Source: Spiroplasma citri
Lineage (GTDB): Bacteria; Bacillota_I; Bacilli_A; Mycoplasmatales; Mycoplasmataceae
DNA: 64,000 bases
Direction: 5' to 3'
Assembly: GCF_001886855.1 (NCBI RefSeq)
Contig: NZ_CP013197.1
Span: 62,001-126,000 of the forward strand
Below are positions 59,149 to 64,000 of the stretch, in pieces (the first letter of the stretch is position 1; every line of letters starts with the position of its first letter). The notes under the pieces were generated by a model, which saw nothing but the letters and a program-made list of their open reading frames with translations, searched no databases and had not been told where the DNA came from. The position numbers were made by a program, and so were the translations under genes.

Positions 59149-59433
59149 ATGAAAGAAACAGAAAAATATATAAGTTATCAAGTTATGACAAATAATTTAA
59201 TTTTAACAAAATCTTATTATGATATTAAAGGTAATAAATGAATTGAGTTAAGGATAAAAAATTTATTGTATCCTTATGCAAGTATTAATATAAATAGCAA
59301 ATATTTTAAATTACAATATAACAAAGATTATTGTTTTATTACAATTTTTAAAAATAAAAACTTTTATATTAAAAATAAAGATGGAAAAATTGAGGGTGAG
59401 ATTAGTTTAAAAAAATCCACCCTTTTTTATTAG
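59149..59433 (+). CDS. Hypothetical ICE protein (94 aa)
   Basis: A Tyr/Asn/Lys-rich soluble product (MKETEKYISYQVMTNNLILT) with beta-like alternation. GAAAGGAAC precedes the ATG. A GGGTG/CACCC hairpin with T-run (59391-59430) covers its last codons and may end the transcript. Not represented in copy 1, where this region is deleted. Confidence 0.55.
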
Positions 59434-59435
59434 AA

Positions 59436-59537
59436 ATGAATAAGCAAGTTTTAATTAAAAAAGCAGAACAAAAACAAATATACCAAGAAAATTTAAAATA
59501 TTTTAATAGTAATAAATTTCCAAAAAAAGATGATTAA
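59436..59537 (+). CDS. Hypothetical short ICE protein (33 aa)
   Basis: A basic, helical peptide (MNKQVLIKKAEQKQIYQENL) two bases after the previous gene. No separate ribosome site is seen. Weak call. Confidence 0.3.
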   Translation: MNKQVLIKKAEQKQIYQENLKYFNSNKFPKKDD

Positions 59538-59568
59538 TTAGACAAAATAAAAATGAAATTTTTCAAAT

Positions 59569-59613
59569 ATTTTGGCAAAGCCAAAATGTATGATGAGCAA
59601 GCATTTTGGCTTT
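59569..59613 (+). promoter_or_regulatory. Competing hairpins ahead of mob; oriT or attenuator candidate
   Basis: ATTTTGGC (59569-59576) pairs with GCCAAAAT (59580-59587) across an AAA loop. The same GCCAAAAT block also pairs, as AAAGCCAAAATG (59577-59588), with CATTTTGGCTTT (59602-59613), 12 perfect pairs. Only one stem can form at a time. It lies 56 bases before the relaxase gene, the usual place of oriT in MobV systems. Confidence 0.5.
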
Positions 59614-59668
59614 ATAAATTTAATAAATTTTAAAAGGTAAAAATTTCCAAAAAAGGGAGGATAAAAAG

Positions 59669-60498
59669 ATGAAAAAAGAAAATAAACTTAGGTCATCACC
59701 ACCAATTGCAACTTTTAAAAAATATAGTAGTAAAAGTGTTAATAAACTAATAAGACATAATTTTAGAATTGGAATACCTGAAAATATTAATCCTGAGTTT
59801 ACAAAATATAATTTTTATTGAAATAAATTTTATGAAACAATGAATGAAAAATAATCTTAAAACAGATATAGGATATTTGTATTCAGCAGTTCACATGGAT
59901 GAAACAACACCCCATATTCATTTTGGTTTTATTCCAATTAGTAAAGTTTTTTCAAAAAAACTTAATAAAGAAAGATACATAATTAGTAATAATCTTATTT
60001 TTGGCGGTAAAAAACAACTACAAAAATTCAATAATTATCATGCTAATTATTTAACAAAAGCAGGTTATGAAATAGAACCTGGCGAAATTGGTTGTAAAGG
60101 TAGTTATAATGCAATGAATTTTCGACAAGTTAAACAATTTGAACGAAATAAATTAGAAAATGAAATTAATAATCTATTTGATGAATACAAGTCTAGCAAA
60201 GGCAATATTAAAGAATTTAGCAAAATTAAAATTATTAGTGATGATTATGATGGTTTAATAATATTTAAAATATGAAAATAATTTTACAGATTATGAAATA
60301 AACCAGTTAACTAAATATTTACATTTAGCAGAAAAAATGAAATACTACAAAATTATAACTACTGTTGCTAACCCAAAAATAGCAGATTTTAAAAATATGA
60401 GTTTAATTGAAGAAGAATTTAATGAAATGGTTTTTAAAATCAATCCAATTATGCAAAAAGGCTATGATTTGGTGAGCAGTCTAGAAAGAGAGTTATAA
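59669..60498 (+). pseudogene. MobV/Pre relaxase with active site, frameshifted
   Basis: The first 60 codons (MKKENKLRSSPPIATFKKYS) are true N-terminus, absent from copy 1. The frame changes near 59835, where the internal segment kept in copy 1 is missing. The next part (59844-60275) has the relaxase metal site HMDETTPHIHFG and YHANYLTKAGYEIEPGE. A 15-base loss near 60252 breaks the frame again; the coiled-coil end continues to 60498. GGGAGGAT precedes the start. Confidence 0.8.
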
Positions 60499-60502
60499 AA
60501 AT

Positions 60503-62583
60503 ATGTAAAATAAAATCAAAAAGAAAAAAATAAGTTTATTAATTGGTTTATGTTTTGTTCCAATTATTTTTATTTTTTGTTTAACATTATTTGGAATAGG
60601 TTATTCAATTTTTATTAATTGAAAAGAAATTACAATATTTATCAATGAAATTAAGCAATTTCAAATATTATCATGATGAAATTATATAATTAAAAGTAAA
60701 TACGGATTATTAATAACAGTTGGATTAAGTTTAGCGTTTTATTGCTGATTTTTTTTATTTTGTTTTATTTAGTAAATTGAAGAATAAAGAAACTGCAATT
60801 AAAACAACCAATAAAATAGATTTTGGTGATAGTAAATGATTAAGTATAAAAGAAATTGATGATATTAGTGAAAAAGTAAATATCAAAGATAATTATAAAA
60901 ATACAGGCTTTGTTTTTAATTGTAATAAAAACAAAAAAAGATTTATTGTTTAACTTAAAAAAATAATATTCATAGTGTTATTGTTGGTTCAACAGCAAGC
61001 GGAAAAACACAAGGCATAGTATTACCAACAATTTATTTAAATGGAAAATCAACTACTAAACCAACTATGATTATAACCGACCCCAAGGGTGAAATGTATA
61101 ATTTAACCAGTGGTTATTTAGCAGAAAATGGTTATAAAATAAAAGTTATTGATTTTTGTAATTTAGAAAAAGGAAATACTTGAAATCCATTAAAACTAAT
61201 TTATGATGACTTTATTAAAATGATAATGACAAATAAGGAAAAAGAAAAAATAAAGTGAAAAATAAAGTATCAAGATAAAATTAGATCACTTAGTCGTATG
61301 TTGATTAACAAAAATCCCGAAGATGAATTTTGGAATGAATCAACAAGTATGATTATTCAAGGAATTATTTTAGCAATATTAGAAGATTATGAAGATAAAA
61401 TAAACAAAAATAATTTGATAACAGAAATCGAGGAAACTTTAAACTAAGAATCATTTTCCAATAAATTTAATATGGCATCAGTGGCAGCAATCACTAGTTT
61501 TAAAAAAGATTTAGTTGAATGACTAATAATCGAAAAAATACCAGCATTGCCAAAATAACCGCAAGTCAGGCTTTGGTTGATAGTAAAGAAAATCGAACAC
61601 TAGATGCTATTTTAATGACTGTTGCAAAAAGTTTAGAAATATTTAACAATGATTTTATTCGTAATTTAACATCCCAAAATGATATTAATTACAATGATTT
61701 TATCGAATATCCAACAGTTTTATACATCATATTTAGTGACGAAAATGATAATTACTATAAATTAATAGCAATATTAATTAGTCAAATTTATCAATTTTTA
61801 ACAAATAAAGTAAGTGAAATAATCGAACAAAAACTAGAAAAACCAGTATATTTTATTTTAGATGAATTTGCTAATTTAATAAAAATAAACAACATTGAAA
61901 AATGAGTTAGTATTTCGCGTAGCAGAAACATATTTTTTCAATTTATTTTACAAGATATCAACCAATTAAAATTAAATTATGGTGATACAATAGCAAAAAT
62001 TATTTTAAATAACTGTGGGATGCATATTTTCTTACATACCAATGATTTAGAAACAATAAAATATTATAGTGAATTATTTGGAACAAAAACAATCGAACAA
62101 ATTAGTATTAATGAAAATAAAATCAATATTAGTGTTTCGAAAAATTTAAAAAGTCACCCCTTAATGTTAACTAGTGAGTTAGCAAATTTAAAACAAGGAC
62201 AAGGAATTGTTAAAATAGCACGCTATAACCCAATGAAACTAACTTTAAAACTATGAAAAGATTTAAAGTTAGTAGAAAAAACAAACATATTTCAATTAAA
62301 AGAAATTAACTATATAAATTTTAATAAAGAATATTTTTATGATATTAAAAATAACAAAAAAGAAATAAAAGAAAATGAAATTAATGAATTTGTCAATTTA
62401 ACAACAACAGAAATTAAGACAAATATTAATAATTTAAAAATACAATTAAGAGAGTATGAAAATACAAATTACAAATCTATTCAAAATAAAACAATAATAA
62501 ATTTACTTTTAAAAAAAATCAAAAACCTTGAAATAGAATTAATCAAAAGACAAGAAACCAATAATTATTCTGAAAAGGAATAA
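60503..62583 (+). pseudogene. VirD4/TraG coupling protein, broken (copy 2)
   Basis: Same gene as 14242-16320 but inactivated: the second codon TGA (Trp) is TAA; one T is added near 60755; bases are added near 60940-60960; a TAA lies near 61445; one base is lost near 61520. The Walker A (GSTASGKT) and Walker B (LDEFAN) segments survive. Confidence 0.85.
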
Positions 62584-62590
62584 TTATTTT

Positions 62591-62635
62591 TTATAAATAG
62601 TAAGATTTCACAAAATGGTCAAGCTGGAACACTTA
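62591..62635 (+). repeat. 45-base inverted module, right partner (copy 2)
   Basis: TTATAAATAGTAAGATTTC, 15 bases, TGGAACACTTA, eight bases after traG as in copy 1. Confidence 0.8.
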
Positions 62636-62810
62636 AAAATAAACGAAGTGGGAGGATATCTGTAAGGTTAATCAACTAATTAAATTAGTAATACATGGGG
62701 CAGAAGCGTAGTCGTAAGTGATTAACTAAACCACACTTAAGGGAAACTATACCTAAATGAGAAAAAGTTAATAAAGTTATCTAACAAATAACTAGTGAAA
62801 TTAAAAGAAA
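62636..62810 (+). other. Structured non-coding segment right of traG (copy 2)
   Basis: Counterpart of 16373-16546 with about ten base differences; the GTTAATCA/TGATTAAC closing pair and inner ACTAAT/ATTAGT are unchanged. The next 130 bases to the following gene hold nothing recognised. Confidence 0.45.
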
Positions 62811-62943
62811 AAAAGAAAAAGAAGGTTAATTAATTTCTCTCTTTCTATCGATAAAAATAATGTAATAAAACTGATGACAAATTATTTTAAGCAGTATAAA
62901 ATTTTACTATCATGCAATGATGATTTAAAAAGAATATAAGTAT

Positions 62944-64000
62944 ATGTTAAATATTTTCAATACTATTAATTTTAGAGAAAAAGTAAAAATTGATGTTAAT
63001 GAAACAGGAAAAAGATTAATAAATATTAGAAGAATGAGAAAAAATTGGAATGGCCAAAATGGCTATATTATGTAGGGTAAAAGACCTTTTACAGAAAAAA
63101 CAGAGTATGGTCACATTACCTTTTTTAGAACATTATTTTGTTTTTTTAAATAAAAATACTAATAAATATCAATTTGTTTTTTTTATTTTATAAGAAAGTC
63201 GGAAGAAAAAAACTAAGTAGAATTAGTATTTTTATTAAAATAGAAATTTTAAAATTAATGGATAGTACTAAAAGACAAAGAGATATTATGGATATGTACC
63301 CAAAATTAAATATATCAAAGATGACAATCACAAACATTAATAAGGAAATTGATTTTGCTAAATTATTTAAAGAACAATTAAAAACAAAAACTGAAAAAAT
63401 AATTGTTCAAACACCATATTTGTATGCTGGGGTTGACGATTCTTTTAGTAATTTAACAAAATATAGAAAAATAGAAAAAAATATGCTTAGAACAGCATAT
63501 TTTCATACTGGGTATGATGAAATAAAAAGCACTAAAAATAAAAATGTTCTAAAAGATAAAAAAATTTTTATTATTATGAAATCAGTAAAAAATAAATACT
63601 ATCTTATTAAAAAATATAAAAAAGAATTTTTACATTTTTTAAATCAAAATTTTAATATTGAAAATTGTAAATTAACGCTAGCAGGTGATGGAACAAAATG
63701 AATCCAAAAATTTGCCAATGAAATTGGTGCAATTTTTATTTGATGAAAGAATTAAAAACAATATTTTCTTATCGAATAAGAAAAATTAACTAAAAATTTA
63801 ACCGATAATGAAAAAATAAGAAAACAAATTTATTGAGATATGAATAAATTATTTAAAAATGGCGATCCTGATGAAGTAATAAAATATTTAAAAAAATTAA
63901 TTACAAGAAAAAATATTAAAGAATATCCATTTTTAAAAGATAAAAAAGATAAAATCAATGGTTTCATTAAATATATCAAAAATAATTCTGAGGGTATTAA
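62944..64000 (+). pseudogene. Mbov_0401/UPF0236-like transposase-like protein, broken, runs off the window
   Basis: Begins as 22416 does, then meets TAG near 63074 and frame changes near 63035 and 63150. The open part 63174-63760 adds segments lost in copy 1 (NKNVLKDKKIFIIMKSV, LTLAGDGTKWIQKFANEIGA, the family DGxxWI block). After IFIW a deletion removes the expected DxFH block; a helical part (RKQIYWDMNKLFKNGD) continues past the end. Confidence 0.65.

Larger units (their letters stand above)
57131..64000 (+). mobile_element. ICE copy 2, truncated by window end
   Basis: Matches copy 1 from the same left end. Region equivalent to 8462-13467 is missing and a transporter-gene fragment is present instead; the restriction cassette is absent. 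Every large gene is broken, while the first small genes are open. It has kept the relaxase active-site segment that copy 1 lost. Confidence 0.8.

Overview
The window is a mollicute chromosome, almost certainly a Spiroplasma of the citri clade. It is very AT-rich and every long gene reads through TGA as Trp (genetic code 4). It holds a filamentous-virus (SpV1-type plectrovirus) provirus. RpoB carries Asn (residue 561) where rifampicin-sensitive bacteria have His, the residue known to make spiroplasmas naturally rifampicin resistant. The coordinates below were assembled with TGA read as Trp.

Layout. 1-6.3 kb: an intact nucleoside-type ABC importer (BMP lipoprotein, double ATPase, two permeases, the first with a roughly 350-residue coiled-coil tail). 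6.8-23.0 kb: a decayed integrative conjugative element (ICE copy 1) with small conserved ORFs, a broken VirB4/TraE, a truncated DNA methyltransferase, a broken MobV-type relaxase, an intact VirD4/TraG coupling protein, a type I restriction-modification cassette (hsdR broken, hsdM and hsdS open) and a truncated Mbov_0401/UPF0236-like transposase gene. 23.0-23.8 kb: a chimera of plectrovirus tail and ISNCY fragment abutting the rpoB promoter. 23.9-36.1 kb: the informational core rpoB-rpoC, rpsL-rpsG-fusA and tuf, all intact, with recognisable promoters and terminators. 36.2-39.6 kb: decayed genes (lemA, a DUF3137 gene, manA, the tail of a MATE transporter) and one intact membrane gene. 39.7-42.7 kb: a 992-residue E2-acyltransferase-like protein without its lipoyl lysine or catalytic His. 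42.8-49.3 kb: plectrovirus provirus with coat protein, small membrane proteins, Zot/pI-like ATPase and IS30 transposase, plus inverted-repeat units. 49.3-51.7 kb: an IMPACT/YigZ-family gene, an ISNCY element with flanking direct repeats, and tRNA-His. 52.0-57.1 kb: a DUF402 gene and a beta-glucoside/amino-sugar operon in which only the ROK kinase and a PTS IIA gene are intact. 57.1-64.0 kb: ICE copy 2, more decayed, running off the window and interrupted by a transporter-gene fragment.

How the parts fit. The housekeeping core is intact while accessory genes between mobile elements are broken, mostly by single-base changes in homopolymer runs and by in-frame TAA or TAG. Many of these could be real decay, but sequencing error in homopolymers cannot be excluded from sequence alone. 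The two ICE copies share a left boundary (6793 and 57131) and carry different, partly complementary lesions, so a functional ancestor can be partly rebuilt. Both have a 45-base inverted module near the left end and after traG. The less ordinary signals are these modules, two inverted-repeat units inside the provirus, a 58-bp inverted repeat that encodes the same peptide on both strands, competing hairpins ahead of the mobilisation gene, and the non-catalytic E2-like protein.
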